A stretch of 64,000 bases of DNA from Rossellomorea marisflavi (GCF_001274775.1 NZ_LGUE01000001.1:1337705-1401704); one strand, 5' to 3'. Shown: positions 8,710 through 22,279, counted from the first letter of the stretch. Notes: generated by a model not told the origin, from the letters alone. Program-made: numbers and translations.

Positions 8710-11127
8710 TCACATCATGACATAAGGATTCACATCGATGCTGACCGTGAGGCCTTGTGAAGCGTACTGCTGATGAAATTGTTCAAGCAGCGTCTTTAGC
8801 GTCTCCGCCAGTCGCGGTTCCCGCTTGTATTTTATCAAACATTGGTATCGATATCTATTTTTGATTCTGGGGATGGGCGAAGCAACAGGACCAAGGATCT
8901 TCGTCGTACCGGATAATCTGCTCCTGATGAAGCCCGTCATTTTCTCCGATACATCCACTACCTTCATGAGGTCTTCATGGCTGATCGTGACAAGGGAAAT
9001 ATAATAAAATGGAGGATAAGATCCCATTTTCCTCATCACCATCTCCTGTTCATAGAATCGCTCATAGTCATGGTTTGAAGCGAGTTCAACCGAATAATGC
9101 TCCGGCGTGTAGGTCTGGATGACGACTTCGCCTGGGAGGGAGTGCCGCCCCGCCCTGCCGCTCACCTGGGTCAGAAGCTGGAACGTCTTCTCCGCAGAGC
9201 GGAAATCCGGGATATGGAGCATCGTGTCCGCACTGAGGACACCCACAAGAGTGATGTTGGGGAAATCCAATCCTTTCGCTATCATCTGGGTACCCAATAG
9301 GATATCGGCCTTTCCTTCCCCGAAGGAAGTCAGCAGCCTTTCATGGGATCCCTTTCTTGTGGTGGTATCCACATCCATCCGGATGATCCGTGCTTGAGGG
9401 AGCAGCTTAGTGAGCTCCTCCTCCACTTTCTGCGTTCCTGTCCCGAAATATCTGATATGTTCACTGGTACATTCCGGACAGGTCTCCGGTACACGCTCTT
9501 CGTATCCGCAATAATGGCATTTCATTCCGTTGGAGAAGCGATGGTACGTCAACGAGATATCACAATTCGGACACTGCACGACATACCCGCAGTCCCGGCA
9601 CATGATAAAGGATGAGTGGCCCCTTCTGTTGAGGAAGAGGACCGTCTGCTCTCCTTTAGAAAGGCGGTCCTCCAGTTTTTCAAACAGATTCCTCGAAAAC
9701 ATCGAGCGGTTCCCTTCGCGTAGCTCTTCCCTCATGTCGACAATGTCTACTGAAGGCAGGGGCCCGTCATTCATCCTTTTGTCGAGGTTCAACCGGGTGT
9801 ATACCCCTTTTGAAGCCCTGGCGAATGATTCCAATGATGGTGTCGCACTTCCGAGAACCACCGGACATCCATGGTATTCACTTCGCCAAATGGCGACATC
9901 ACGGGCATGATAACGGGGATTTTCTTCTTGTTTGTAGCTTGTTTCATGCTCTTCATCGATGATGATGATCCCTAGATTTTCAAACGGTGCGAATACGGCA
10001 GATCTAGCCCCGACTACAACCCGGACTTCCTTCCGCTCGATCTTTCGCCACTCGTCATATTTCTCTCCTGAAGATAGCCCGCTGTGAAGTACTGCAACCT
10101 CATTGCCGAATCGCCCTTTGAATCGATTCACCATTTGAGGAGTCAGGGCGATTTCAGGAACAAGTACGATTGCTTCCTTTCCCTGTTCAAGCACACGTTG
10201 GATCGATTGAAGGTAGATCTCTGTCTTCCCGCTCCCTGTCACACCGTAAAGGAGGAAGGTTTCCTGTATACCGGATTCGATTTTTTCAAGAATGGGAGTT
10301 ATTGCTCTCCCCTGTTGATCCGTTAAGGGAAGGGGAGTGGTTTGCTTGAACGTCCGATCTTCAAATGGATCCCGGTAGATCTCTTCATCCTGTTGGACGA
10401 GGAGTCCCTTTTTCACCAAAGATTGAATGGTGGAAGCCGTTGTCCCCGCCCGCTCCGAAAGCTCTTTCATTGAGAACCCCTTATCGGCATGGTCTTTCCA
10501 GAACATGAGGACATCACGTTGTTTCTTCGCTTGCGGCGGGAGAGCGGAAGCTTCAGTTTCGATGGTTTCAGGGGCTATACTCAGGTATAGTTTCCTGATC
10601 ATCTTTTTATTCGTTTTTCCTTTTACCTTGTACACGACTTCCAGTATGCCGTTTTTCACTTCCTGCTGAGCCAGCGGGAGCAAACCAGCGGCCTCGATGG
10701 ATTTCCACTGGGCGGTCCCTTTAAGGAAATGGGGTCTGAGGGGTTCAGGCAGGTTCTCGACGTGAATATCCTTTTCCACTACCAACTGTTTCTCATATTT
10801 TGCTTTCATGGCTGCAGGCAGCATGGCCTGGAGGGCAGAGATCTTAAAGCACAGCGTATGCTCTGTCAACCAATCCGCCATCGTAAGAAGCTCATTGTTG
10901 AGTACCGGTTTCAGATCCATCGGTTCCACAATCGGTTTAAGTTTCGCCACTTCACTCTTTTCTTTCAGTTCCATGACGAATCCCTGTACTTTTCTGGGAC
11001 CGAATGGAACAACGACCCTCATTCCCGGCACAATGCTCCCTGTCCATTCAGCAGGTATGAGATAGTCAAAGCAGCGGTCCGTCTGCATGGCAGCAACATC
11101 CACGATGACGCTTGCTACATTTTTCAT
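8710..11127 (-). CDS. priA: Primosomal replication restart helicase PriA
   Basis: An 805-residue DEAH-type helicase that recognises stalled forks and starts assembly of the replication restart primosome. The N-terminal DNA-binding part begins MKNVASVIVDV; Walker A GVTGSGKTEIYL lies near 295 and DEEH near 390. A cysteine cluster for two zinc ions (CRDCGYVVQCPNCD, then CHYCG and CPEC) lies near 515-560, followed by helicase C-lobe motifs GTQMIAKGLDFP and QVSGRAGR. The ATG overlaps the coaBC stop by one base. Confidence 0.97.
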   Translation of the reverse strand: MKNVASVIVDVAAMQTDRCFDYLIPAEWTGSIVPGMRVVVPFGPRKVQGFVMELKEKSEVAKLKPIVEPMDLKPVLNNELLTMADWLTEHTLCFKISALQAMLPAAMKAKYEKQLVVEKDIHVENLPEPLRPHFLKGTAQWKSIEAAGLLPLAQQEVKNGILEVVYKVKGKTNKKMIRKLYLSIAPETIETEASALPPQAKKQRDVLMFWKDHADKGFSMKELSERAGTTASTIQSLVKKGLLVQQDEEIYRDPFEDRTFKQTTPLPLTDQQGRAITPILEKIESGIQETFLLYGVTGSGKTEIYLQSIQRVLEQGKEAIVLVPEIALTPQMVNRFKGRFGNEVAVLHSGLSSGEKYDEWRKIERKEVRVVVGARSAVFAPFENLGIIIIDEEHETSYKQEENPRYHARDVAIWRSEYHGCPVVLGSATPSLESFARASKGVYTRLNLDKRMNDGPLPSVDIVDMREELREGNRSMFSRNLFEKLEDRLSKGEQTVLFLNRRGHSSFIMCRDCGYVVQCPNCDISLTYHRFSNGMKCHYCGYEERVPETCPECTSEHIRYFGTGTQKVEEELTKLLPQARIIRMDVDTTTRKGSHERLLTSFGEGKADILLGTQMIAKGLDFPNITLVGVLSADTMLHIPDFRSAEKTFQLLTQVSGRAGRHSLPGEVVIQTYTPEHYSVELASNHDYERFYEQEMVMRKMGSYPPFYYISLVTISHEDLMKVVDVSEKMTGFIRSRLSGTTKILGPVASPIPRIKNRYRYQCLIKYKREPRLAETLKTLLEQFHQQYASQGLTVSIDVNPYVMM

Positions 11128-12320
11128 CAGGAATCCATCCGTCTCAATGCTTCAAGAAGTATTTCTTCTGCCACTTTTGACTTTGAGAGCATCGGCAATT
11201 CACGTATGCCGTCTTCTGTTACAATGGTTACTTTATTTGTATCTGTCCCGAAGCCCGAACCTTCTTCGCTCACATTGTTTGCAACGATCATGTCAGCTCT
11301 TTTTCTCTCAAGCTTCCCTTTGGCATATTCCCCGATGTTGGACGTTTCGGCAGCGAACCCGATAAGGTATTGCCCATTCTTCCTTTTTCCGAGCTCCATG
11401 AGGATATCCTTTGTCCGCTCGAATTCTATGATCAGATTGCCATCTTGTTTTTTCATTTTTTCCTTATGGACTTCCTTTGGACGATAATCGGCGACCGCAG
11501 CACTCTTCACCACGATGTCTGCACCCTCGAATTTCGCGAGTACTGCCTCATACATGTCCTTTGCTGTCGTTACCTCTACGAGATGCACCCCACGTGGTGG
11601 AGACAGATCGACCGGACCTGATACCAGGGTCACATCGGCACCCATATTGGCAGCTGCCTCTGCCATGGCAAATCCCATTTTCCCAGTAGAGCGGTTTGAG
11701 AAATACCGGACAGGATCAATGATTTCCCTTGTCGGACCGGCAGAAATAAGCACGTTTTTCCCTTTGAGTGGCTGTTCTGTCGGAGAGTGGAAGTGAGCGT
11801 CAATCAGTTCTACAATCTTTTCAGGTTCTTCCAGTCGGCCTTTGCCGACGTACCCGCATGCCAAGTACCCTTCACTCGGTTCAACGAACCGGCAGCCGTC
11901 CTCATGCAGTGTGGCAATGTTCCTCTTGACTGCAGGGTGATCATACATATGGACGTTCATGGCAGGAGCAATCCAGATCTCGGCCTCTGTCGCAAGTAAC
12001 GTGGTGGAGATCATGTCATCCCCGATACCGCAGGCAAGTTTCCCAATCATATTTGCCGTAGCAGGTGCCACAAGTACTAGGTCAGCCCAATCTGCCAAGT
12101 CGATATGGGCGATCTTCGCTGGAATTTTCTCATCGAATGTATCCCAGTAGACATCCTGGCGCGATAATGCCTGGAAGGTGAGCGGGGAAACGAACTCCCT
12201 CGCGGATTCTGTCATCATGACCTTCACCTCGAAGCCCGCCTGTACAAGCTTGCTCGTAAGTGCTGCTGCTTTATATACGGCGATCCCACCGGTCACACAC
12301 AATAGTATTTTTTTCCCCAT
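11127..12320 (-). CDS. coaBC: Bifunctional phosphopantothenoylcysteine decarboxylase/synthetase
   Basis: A 397-residue fused coenzyme A enzyme. The N-terminal CoaC half is a flavoprotein (GGIAVYKAAALTSKL near 11, catalytic PAMNVHMYDHPAVK near 110, active-site Cys in LACGYVGKGRLEEPE near 150). The C-terminal CoaB half couples 4-phosphopantothenate to cysteine with CTP (AGPTREIIDPVRYFSNRSTGKMG near 190, NNV segment near 340). I start at MGKKILLC, eleven bases after GGAGG; upstream ATGs at 12326 and beyond sit on top of that site. It follows rpoZ, as in Bacillus. Confidence 0.96.
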   Translation of the reverse strand: MGKKILLCVTGGIAVYKAAALTSKLVQAGFEVKVMMTESAREFVSPLTFQALSRQDVYWDTFDEKIPAKIAHIDLADWADLVLVAPATANMIGKLACGIGDDMISTTLLATEAEIWIAPAMNVHMYDHPAVKRNIATLHEDGCRFVEPSEGYLACGYVGKGRLEEPEKIVELIDAHFHSPTEQPLKGKNVLISAGPTREIIDPVRYFSNRSTGKMGFAMAEAAANMGADVTLVSGPVDLSPPRGVHLVEVTTAKDMYEAVLAKFEGADIVVKSAAVADYRPKEVHKEKMKKQDGNLIIEFERTKDILMELGKRKNGQYLIGFAAETSNIGEYAKGKLERKRADMIVANNVSEEGSGFGTDTNKVTIVTEDGIRELPMLSKSKVAEEILLEALRRMDS

Positions 12321-12392
12321 ATCGTTCATTGCCTCCATCATCTAATCTATTCATAGCCTCTATTATGAAGGATATCGCCGCAAAAAGAAAAT

Positions 12393-12434
12393 AGGGCTGT
12401 ACCGGAAAAGTTCATCACTTCCCGGTTCAACCCT
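12393..12434 (-). terminator. Terminator-like hairpin downstream of rpoZ
   Basis: Minus strand: AGGGTTG/CAGCCCT plus ACCGGGAA/TTTCCGGT stems separated by an A-A mismatch, followed by ATTTTCTTTTTG. It could set the 3' end of the yicC-remA-gmk-rpoZ transcript or attenuate read-through into coaBC. Confidence 0.65.
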
Positions 12435-12465
12435 CTTCATTTCCTATTTGCCGTACAGATGGGAT

Positions 12466-12687
12466 TTATTCATCCTCATAGATGGCTTTTTCGTCTCTTT
12501 CTTTCATGGACAAGTGGCCGGAGTGGATTTCTTCAAGGGCCTTACCAACGAACTTTTCCGACACATATTCGTCCATGCGGAAGTCCTTTTTATCCTGTAG
12601 ATCACGCGCTCTTTTGGCAGCCACGCTGACCAACGAATATTTCGAATCGATCTTTTTCATTAGTGAATCAATGGATGGATATAACAT
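12466..12687 (-). CDS. rpoZ: RNA polymerase omega subunit
   Basis: A 73-residue small subunit that helps fold and assemble the beta' subunit. It begins [20 protein letters not shown] and contains [10 protein letters not shown], the conserved Lys/Arg-Ala-Arg core of omega, followed by the short acidic tail of Firmicutes forms. Its start codon abuts the gmk stop with no gap, giving the standard remA-gmk-rpoZ-coaBC order. Confidence 0.95.
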   Translation of the reverse strand: MLYPSIDSLMKKIDSKYSLVSVAAKRARDLQDKKDFRMDEYVSEKFVGKALEEIHSGHLSMKERDEKAIYEDE

Positions 12688-13302
<615 letters not shown>

Positions 13303-13575
13303 TTATTTACCCTGCCCTTCTTCTATTAAATCCTCTTTATCAGTCACTCGATGGGCAACAGTCTCGGGTTGTACGGCCGACAGGATGACATGATCGCTGT
13401 CTGTGATGATCACGGCCCGCGTCCTTCTTCCATATGTAGCGTCAACTAATGTTCCCCGATCCCTCGCATCCTGCATCAGACGCTTGATGGGCGCTGATTC
13501 CGGACCGACGATCGATATGATTCGGTTTGCTGATACAATATTCCCAAAGCCTATATTGATGAGCTTGATTGACAT
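13303..13575 (-). CDS. remA: Extracellular matrix regulator RemA (DUF370)
   Basis: A 90-residue protein nearly identical to B. subtilis RemA (YlzA), a DNA-binding ring-forming activator of biofilm matrix genes and osmoprotection genes. The conserved core reads [13 protein letters not shown], then [15 protein letters not shown] and [12 protein letters not shown]; the arginines are the DNA-binding residues in the family. The start MSIKLIN follows GGAGGAG by a few bases; six extra upstream codons in frame lack a site. Confidence 0.96.
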   Translation of the reverse strand: MSIKLINIGFGNIVSANRIISIVGPESAPIKRLMQDARDRGTLVDATYGRRTRAVIITDSDHVILSAVQPETVAHRVTDKEDLIEEGQGK

Positions 13576-13631
13576 GACGCTCCTCCTAATCAATAGTTTA
13601 GTTTCGCCCGTTCACGTGGAAACTAAACTTC

Positions 13632-14507
13632 TTATTCAACATTTTGGACCTGCTCCCGCACTTTCTCCAGTGCCGATTTCAACTCGACCACCAGTGTGGA
13701 AATGCTGGAGTCATTTGCCTTGGAGCCGATCGTGTTCACTTCCCGGTTCATCTCCTGAATGATGAAATCCAGTTTCCTCCCCATCACACCATCTTGATTC
13801 AAGGTGGCATGAAAGTACTGAAGATGACTCCCGAGACGCGTCAACTCTTCGGTTATATCAGATTTATCTGCAAATATGGCCACTTCGGAGAGGAGTCTTG
13901 CCTCGTCGGGATCTCCTTCGCTCCATTCCCGGATCCGCTTGCGGAGACGTTCCCTGTATTGCAGGGTCACCGCGGGTGCATGGGCTGAGAGTTCGTCTAG
14001 ACAGATCCTTATTTGATCCAGATGGATAAGGAAGTCGGCATGAAGAGCCTTCCCTTCCTCCATCCTCATCTTCCTTAATTCATCTGATGCCTTCAGGACT
14101 GCCTCCATGACCAGTTCGTCAAGTTCGGCATTCTCCTCTTCCGTTTCTTCCACCGTAACGAATTCCCCTCTGCCGAGAAGGTCCGACAGGGCGATATCAC
14201 CCTTGAGTGAGTAAGTATCCTTCACTTTATTTACTAACTGATGATAATCCTCAATGAGTCCCCAGTCAATATGTAAATTCTTATGTATGAGACCTCCGCC
14301 GGAAATATCGATGAACAGATCGATTTTCCCCCTGTTTATAAAGGTGGAGAGCTGCTTCTTGATCTTATCTTCAAGCTTCATGAGTTGGCGCGGCATGCGG
14401 ATATTGAGCTCGCTGAATCGATGGTTCACGGTTTTCATTTCAACAATGACGGTATGTCCCCCCGACTCAATCCGGCTCCGTCCAAAGCCTGTCATGCTGA
14501 TGACCAT
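13632..14507 (-). CDS. yloC: YicC/YloC family endoribonuclease
   Basis: A 291-residue member of the YicC family, whose E. coli representative is an endoribonuclease acting on small RNAs. The N-terminus (MTGFGR, then VEMKTVNHRFSELNIRMPR) and the C-terminus (GRKLDFIIQEMNREVNTIGSKANDSSIS) are the two signature blocks; the latter carries conserved metal-binding Glu and His-like positions in the family. The middle is helical. Start at 14507 gives MVISMTGFG. It heads the remA-gmk-rpoZ run. Confidence 0.9.
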   Translation of the reverse strand: MVISMTGFGRSRIESGGHTVIVEMKTVNHRFSELNIRMPRQLMKLEDKIKKQLSTFINRGKIDLFIDISGGGLIHKNLHIDWGLIEDYHQLVNKVKDTYSLKGDIALSDLLGRGEFVTVEETEEENAELDELVMEAVLKASDELRKMRMEEGKALHADFLIHLDQIRICLDELSAHAPAVTLQYRERLRKRIREWSEGDPDEARLLSEVAIFADKSDITEELTRLGSHLQYFHATLNQDGVMGRKLDFIIQEMNREVNTIGSKANDSSISTLVVELKSALEKVREQVQNVE

Positions 14508-14590
14508 TCCAATCACACCCAATCTATGCGACGTGCCTGTCGAATTTCATTCCCGGAACACCTAAAGGCGGCCCGCACTTGCTTATAAAA

Positions 14591-14620
14591 AAGGTAATAG
14601 AGAGCAAACTCTATTACCTT
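14591..14620 (-). terminator. Terminator of the P-type ATPase gene
   Basis: A perfect 12-bp stem AAGGTAATAGAG/CTCTATTACCTT with a 6-base loop, followed on the minus strand by TTTTTTAT. It separates the ATPase gene from yicC. Confidence 0.9.
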
Positions 14621-14637
14621 ATGGATTATATCATATT

Positions 14638-17319
14638 CTATTGTTTTTTTCTTGCAAAAAATGAACCTGCCAGTAAAAACGTCGGGATGGAGCTCAAGCC
14701 GACGATCAGCAGCCAGTCCCTCGGCTCGATGGACACGGTGTGGAAAATCGGTTGAAGACCCGGCAGATAGATGACGACCAGCATCAACAGCAGGGACGAA
14801 AGCACGGCCCAGACCAGGTACATATTGCCGAATGGATTTCTCGAGAAAACCGATACCTCACTGCGGCAATCGAATACGTGGATAAGCTGGGCAAGGACCA
14901 GAGTAGCAAATGCAATTGTCTGGGCGTACTCAAGCTGATCCGGATGCTGATGATATGCGATGATGAAGGCAAGAAGGGTGACACCCCCGATAAGGAATCC
15001 CCTAGAGACGACCTTCCAGCCGAGTCCCCTTGCAAAGACTCCTTCCTTCGGATGCCGCGGTTTCCGCTTCATCACATCTCCTTCGGGCTTATCAAGGCCG
15101 AGGGCCATGGCGGGCAGTCCATCCGTCACTAAATTGACCCAAAGGATCTGGATCGGGACCAACGGAAGCGGAAGCGCCAAGAGCATGGCGAACAGCATGA
15201 CCAGGATCTCCCCCACGTTCGAGGCAAGGAGGTATCGGATGAATTTACGGATGTTTTCGTAAATGTTCCGCCCTTCTTTGATGGCCGATTTGATTGTCGC
15301 AAAGTTGTCATCAAGCAGGACGAGGGATGAAGATTCTTTTGCCACATCGGTACCGGTGATCCCCATGGCGATCCCGATATCGGAGGTCTTTATGGCCGGG
15401 GCATCGTTGACTCCGTCTCCGGTCATTGCAACAATGTGACCGCGGTTCTGCAGAGCTTTTACGATTTTCAATTTATGCTCGGGCGATACCCTGGCGAATA
15501 CGGAGACATCTTCGACGATTTCCTCAAGCTCTTCAATTTCCATCTCATTCAGCGCCTTACCGTCCATCACCCTGTCGTTTGATTTCAAAATACCGAGCTG
15601 TTTTGCAATGGCTTTGGCCGTCAGTACATGATCCCCCGTGATCATCACCGTCTTGATTCCCGCATCACGGCATTCCCTGACCGCCTGTTTGACTTCGGGA
15701 CGAGGAGGATCGATCATTCCTTGGAGCCCTATGAACGTCACTTCCTTTTCTACCGAGGCCTCTGTAAGCAGATCCAATGATTGACCGTTCAAAGGCTTAT
15801 AGGCGATGGCGATGGTCCTGAGGGCATTCGAAGACATCCCGGAAATCGCCTCTTCCACTGCTTGAAAAGCGGCTTCATTCGCTTTTTGAACCTTTCCGTC
15901 CCAGATGATGGACGCACTTTTTCCCACGAGGACATCGGGAGCCCCTTTGGTGACTGCAAAAAGCTTTCCAGCAGCATCCTCTGCCACGACCGTCATCATT
16001 TTCCGAGTGGAGTCAAACGGGAATTCCTTCACGATCCTGAAGGATGTCGACAATGCGTCCCGGGTCAATCCCGCCTTCATCCCCGCTACGAGAAGGGCAC
16101 CTTCAGTCGGGTCACCGTCAAGTATGAGCTCGCCGTCCCTTTCCACGAGTTCTGCATGGTTGCAGAGCATGCCAAACGTCAGAAGCTGTTTCAGTGATTG
16201 ATCAGAAGATGGAGAAACTCTTGATTCTCCGTTGAAGAAATCACCTTGCGGAACATACCCGGTGCCAGACACATCCCACAGCCTTCCTGCGCTCCATAAC
16301 TTGGTGACAGTCATTTTATTCTGGGTGAGGGTCCCTGTCTTATCGGAACAGATCACCGAAGCACAGCCCAGTGTCTCCACGGCGGGAAGCTTACGGACGA
16401 TCGCCTTTTGCTTGATCATCCTCTGGACGCCCAGTGACAGGGCAACAGTCACGATCGCCGGAAGCCCCTCAGGTATAGCGGCCACTGCAAGAGATACTCC
16501 TGCAAGGAACATGGAGTAGATGTCATGCCCTTGAAGCACACCGATTCCAACGACAAGGGCCGTCAGGATGAGGGCAACGGTAATCAGGATCTTACCGAGC
16601 TCCTCGAGCCTGCGTTGAAGCGGGGTAGTCATCGTTTCAGCTTTTTGGATCATATCGGCGATCTGCCCCATGGCCGTATTCATTCCGATGGATGTGACGA
16701 CACCCAACCCGTTCCCCCTGGTGACGAGTGTGCCCATGAACGCCATGTTTTCCATGTCCCCGAGGTTCAACCCCTTACCGTGGAGGGGCTTGGTCGTTTT
16801 TAGGACGGGAAGGGATTCTCCTGTCAGTGCAGACTCCTCGATCTCCAGGTTATTCGTTTCGATCAAACGGATGTCGGCACCGATCCGATCGCCGCTTGAG
16901 AACCGGATGATATCTCCGATTGTCACTTCTTTGGAGTGCACCTTCATCCATGATCCATCCCGGAGGACAGAAACCTGGGGTGCTGATAATTCCTTCAGTG
17001 CCTGCAGTGATTTCTCAGCTTTTCTCTCCTGAAAGAAACCGAGGAAGCTGTTGACCACTACGATGGCGATGATGGCAATGGCATCGATATACTCACCCAG
17101 AAGTCCGGATATGAGGGTCGCCGCCAGCAGCACAAGCACCATGAAATCCTTAAACTGACTGAAAAACACCAATAGGGCCGATTGTTTTTCGGCTTCCTCC
17201 AACTGGTTATATCCATACTGCTTCTTCCGGTTTTCGGCGTCTGCAGACGAAAGGCCTTGTTGATAATCCGTATTGATGGCCTTCTCTATATCCTCCTGTC
17301 TCATCTCATGAAATTTCAT
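14638..17319 (-). CDS. yloB: P-type Ca2+-transporting ATPase (YloB-like)
   Basis: An 893-residue P2A-type ATPase that pumps Ca2+ out of the cytoplasm. It has an N-terminal cation ATPase domain, the actuator TGES motif (near 167), membrane segment M4 with PEGLPAIVTVALSLG (near 285, Ca2+-binding Glu), the phosphorylated Asp in DKTGTLTQNK (near 330), the hinge TGDGVNDAPAIK (near 610) and six C-terminal membrane helices with NLVTDGLPA in M6. B. subtilis YloB is a SERCA-like pump expressed in sporulation. The gene is divergent from rqcH across a 187-bp spacer. Confidence 0.93.
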   Translation of the reverse strand: MKFHEMRQEDIEKAINTDYQQGLSSADAENRKKQYGYNQLEEAEKQSALLVFFSQFKDFMVLVLLAATLISGLLGEYIDAIAIIAIVVVNSFLGFFQERKAEKSLQALKELSAPQVSVLRDGSWMKVHSKEVTIGDIIRFSSGDRIGADIRLIETNNLEIEESALTGESLPVLKTTKPLHGKGLNLGDMENMAFMGTLVTRGNGLGVVTSIGMNTAMGQIADMIQKAETMTTPLQRRLEELGKILITVALILTALVVGIGVLQGHDIYSMFLAGVSLAVAAIPEGLPAIVTVALSLGVQRMIKQKAIVRKLPAVETLGCASVICSDKTGTLTQNKMTVTKLWSAGRLWDVSGTGYVPQGDFFNGESRVSPSSDQSLKQLLTFGMLCNHAELVERDGELILDGDPTEGALLVAGMKAGLTRDALSTSFRIVKEFPFDSTRKMMTVVAEDAAGKLFAVTKGAPDVLVGKSASIIWDGKVQKANEAAFQAVEEAISGMSSNALRTIAIAYKPLNGQSLDLLTEASVEKEVTFIGLQGMIDPPRPEVKQAVRECRDAGIKTVMITGDHVLTAKAIAKQLGILKSNDRVMDGKALNEMEIEELEEIVEDVSVFARVSPEHKLKIVKALQNRGHIVAMTGDGVNDAPAIKTSDIGIAMGITGTDVAKESSSLVLLDDNFATIKSAIKEGRNIYENIRKFIRYLLASNVGEILVMLFAMLLALPLPLVPIQILWVNLVTDGLPAMALGLDKPEGDVMKRKPRHPKEGVFARGLGWKVVSRGFLIGGVTLLAFIIAYHQHPDQLEYAQTIAFATLVLAQLIHVFDCRSEVSVFSRNPFGNMYLVWAVLSSLLLMLVVIYLPGLQPIFHTVSIEPRDWLLIVGLSSIPTFLLAGSFFARKKQ

Positions 17320-17378
17320 GCACCCATCTCACTCTCCTTCTACGAATACGAAAAGTTGTCCTTCTCTTACCATTCTTA

Positions 17379-17407
17379 TTCAGACTCGTCCTGAAAAATG
17401 ATATGAT
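17379..17407 (+). promoter_or_regulatory. Candidate sigma-A promoter P1 for rqcH
   Basis: TTCAGA, a 17-bp spacer, then TATGAT on the plus strand about 100 bp before rqcH. Four of six and five of six consensus matches. Confidence 0.4.
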
Positions 17408-17442
17408 TTAAGGAGGTTTCATTCGTCTCCCGTTCCTATGTT

Positions 17443-17471
17443 TTGTAAAAGGAGCCAAGAGGCGCTACAAT
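17443..17471 (+). promoter_or_regulatory. Candidate sigma-A promoter P2 for rqcH
   Basis: TTGTAA, a 17-bp spacer, then TACAAT on the plus strand, closer to the rqcH start than P1. It would give a leader of roughly 30 bases containing the GAGG site. Confidence 0.5.
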
Positions 17472-17506
17472 CAAATGGATGAGTAAAAAAGAAGAGGATG
17501 TTTTGC

Positions 17507-19213
17507 ATGTCATTCGACGGACTATTTACAAAAGCCATGACTGAAGAGCTGAAAGAAGCCCTCCTTCACGGCAGAATCAATAAAATACATCAACCTTATA
17601 AAAATGAAATCATCATGGTGATCAGGGCCAATGGGAAGAATCATAAGCTCCTCCTCTCCGCCCATCCAAGTTATGCCAGGGTTCAACTGACAGGAGAGGA
17701 ATACGAGAATCCCTCCGTGCCCCCGATGTTCTGCATGCTCCTTCGGAAGCATCTCGAAGGCTATATGATCGAAGACATCCACCAGGTCGGCCTCGACCGT
17801 ATGATCATTCTGGAAGTAAAGGGCCGGAATGACATCGGCGATGTATCCTACAAACAACTGATCATCGAAGTGATGGGAAGGCACAGTAATATCATCCTGG
17901 TCGACAAAAGCCGCAATATGATCCTTGACAGCATCAAGCATCTGTCACCAAGCGTGAATTCCCACAGAACCGTGCTCCCTGGTAACGAGTACATCTTCCC
18001 GCCAAGCCAAGATAAGCTCAATCCCCTGGATGCAGAAGGAGAAGATGTCCTGCGTTCACTCGATTTCAATTCAGGTAAATTGGACAAGCAGATCGTGGGC
18101 TCTTTCTCAGGTGTTTCTCCCCTGGCAGCCAAAGAGATCGTCCATCGTGCCGGCCTCGGGACACAGGCTGCCATTGCCGACTCATTCCTGCACTTCATGA
18201 CGGACCTCAAGGAACACCGCACGTCCCCCACCCTGATCACGGGAGACAAGGAAACATTCTACTGGTGCCCGCTGGATCACGTCGAAGGAGAGCGTCAAAC
18301 CTTCACCACCCTTAGCGGACTTCTCGATCGCTTCTTCTACCAAAAGGCATCAAGGGACCGGGTGAAGCAGCAGGGCAATGACCTTGAACGTTTCATCCGG
18401 AACGAGCGCGATAAAAACGAGAACAAGATCGTCAAGCTCGAGCGTACCCTTCAGGAGGCGAAGGATGCCGATCGCTACCAGCTCCTCGGAGAACTGCTCA
18501 CATCCAATCTATATGCAGTACAGAGAGGAATGGAAGAAGTTTCGGTCGTCAACTACTATGACGAAGAAGGCGGATCGGTGACGATCCCTCTGAATCCTCA
18601 AAAATCACCTTCTGAAAATGCTCAAGGTTATTTTTCCCGCTATCAAAAAGCGAAGCACGCTGTACAAGTCGTGCAGGAACAAATCGAAAAAGCAACAGAT
18701 GAGCTCGCTTATTTCGAGCAGCTCCTTCAACAGCTCGAATCCGCCTCCACCAGGGACATTGAAGGCATACGGGAAGAGCTCGAGGAAGAAGGATACCTGC
18801 GCGTCCGGAAGAACCAGAAAAAGAAAAAGGCAAATGAAAAGCCGATGCTCGAATCGTATACAGCGACAGACGGTACCAAGATCCTCGTCGGCAAGAATAA
18901 TAAACAGAATGATTATCTGACCAATAAAGTAGCGGCCAAGAGCGACATCTGGCTCCATACGAAGGATATACCCGGTTCTCACGTCGTCATCCGGGATCCT
19001 TCCCCTTCAGATGAAACCCTCCTCGAGGCCGCCAATCTTGCCGCATACTTCAGCAAGGCGAGGGAGTCGGGATCGGTTCCAGTCGATTACACAGAAGTGC
19101 GTCAGGTTAAGAAACCACGTGGTGCCAAGCCGGGATTCGTCATCTATGAAAATCAGCAGACGGTCTATGTCACACCGGACCTTGACCAGGTCAGGGCCCT
19201 GAAAGATCGTTGA
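17507..19213 (+). CDS. rqcH: Ribosome quality control factor RqcH (NEMF family)
   Basis: A 568-residue protein that binds stalled 50S subunits carrying peptidyl-tRNA and adds C-terminal alanine tails for degradation; older databases call it a fibronectin-binding protein. NFACT-N domain at the start (MSFDGLFT, then [14 protein letters not shown] and [14 protein letters not shown]), helix-hairpin-helix near 200, a long coiled coil (about 280-430) and the NFACT-R domain at the end with [18 protein letters not shown], whose Asp and Arg contact tRNA. The start follows GAGG by nine bases. It is the only plus-strand gene in the window. Confidence 0.95.
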   Translation: MSFDGLFTKAMTEELKEALLHGRINKIHQPYKNEIIMVIRANGKNHKLLLSAHPSYARVQLTGEEYENPSVPPMFCMLLRKHLEGYMIEDIHQVGLDRMIILEVKGRNDIGDVSYKQLIIEVMGRHSNIILVDKSRNMILDSIKHLSPSVNSHRTVLPGNEYIFPPSQDKLNPLDAEGEDVLRSLDFNSGKLDKQIVGSFSGVSPLAAKEIVHRAGLGTQAAIADSFLHFMTDLKEHRTSPTLITGDKETFYWCPLDHVEGERQTFTTLSGLLDRFFYQKASRDRVKQQGNDLERFIRNERDKNENKIVKLERTLQEAKDADRYQLLGELLTSNLYAVQRGMEEVSVVNYYDEEGGSVTIPLNPQKSPSENAQGYFSRYQKAKHAVQVVQEQIEKATDELAYFEQLLQQLESASTRDIEGIREELEEEGYLRVRKNQKKKKANEKPMLESYTATDGTKILVGKNNKQNDYLTNKVAAKSDIWLHTKDIPGSHVVIRDPSPSDETLLEAANLAAYFSKARESGSVPVDYTEVRQVKKPRGAKPGFVIYENQQTVYVTPDLDQVRALKDR

Positions 19214-19227
19214 ATTGCACACATAAG

Positions 19228-19260
19228 AAAACGCCGGAATCGTTTTGATTCCGGCGTTTT
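19228..19260. terminator. Bidirectional terminator between rqcH and pyrE
   Basis: Stem AAACGCCGGAATC/GATTCCGGCGTTT with a short T-rich loop, flanked by A and T runs so that it serves the convergent rqcH (plus) and pyr operon (minus) transcripts. Confidence 0.93.
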
Positions 19261-19273
19261 TCATGTTTTTATA

Positions 19274-19886
19274 TCAATTCATTTGCTTCTTCCAACCCTC
19301 GGGATCCCGTCGCCATTCTTTCAATTCAACGAGATCAGCTCCTGAGATCAGTCCTTCTTCCCCAGCTGCTTCTAATAGACTTGAATAATCGGAGAGGGAT
19401 ACAGCCTCAATCCCATGTTCGCTGAGGGCATCCGTTCCCTTTTGAAGCTCGTATGTAAAGATGGCGGCAACCCCCAAGACTTCACATTCCGACTCTCTCA
19501 GGGCCTCGACCGCCGTGATGCAGCTGCCACCTGTTGAAATGAGATCTTCTATGACGACCACTTTTTGCCCAGGAAGGACCTTTCCTTCGATCTGGTTCCC
19601 TTTTCCGTGTCCCTTTGCCTTGGATCTGACATAGCACATAGGAAGATCCATGCGCTCTGATACCCACGCCGCATGGGGGATCCCCGCGGTTGCCGTTCCT
19701 GCGATCACATCGACTTCCGGGAAATGTTCACGGATCATGGAGACAAGTCCATCTGCTATCTGCTTTCTCACGGCAGGATAGGATAAAGTCAATCGGTTAT
19801 CGCAATAGATCGGTGATTTGATCCCTGAAGACCACGTGAAGGGCTCACCAGGGTTCAAGAATACCGCTTTGATGTTCAACAGTTCC

Positions 19887-19906
<20 letters not shown>
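19274..19906 (-). CDS. pyrE: Orotate phosphoribosyltransferase
   Basis: A 210-residue enzyme that joins orotate and PRPP to form OMP. The PRPP-binding loop [21 protein letters not shown] (near 113) and the [11 protein letters not shown] segment (near 64) are visible; [11 protein letters not shown] carries the catalytic-loop lysines. It is the last gene of the pyr operon and overlaps pyrF by 20 bases. Confidence 0.97.

Positions 19907-22279
<2,373 letters not shown>

Noticed and set aside
10729-11487. 252-codon plus-strand frame opposite priA and coaBC
   Set aside because: It spans two conserved minus-strand genes and shows no protein-like features.
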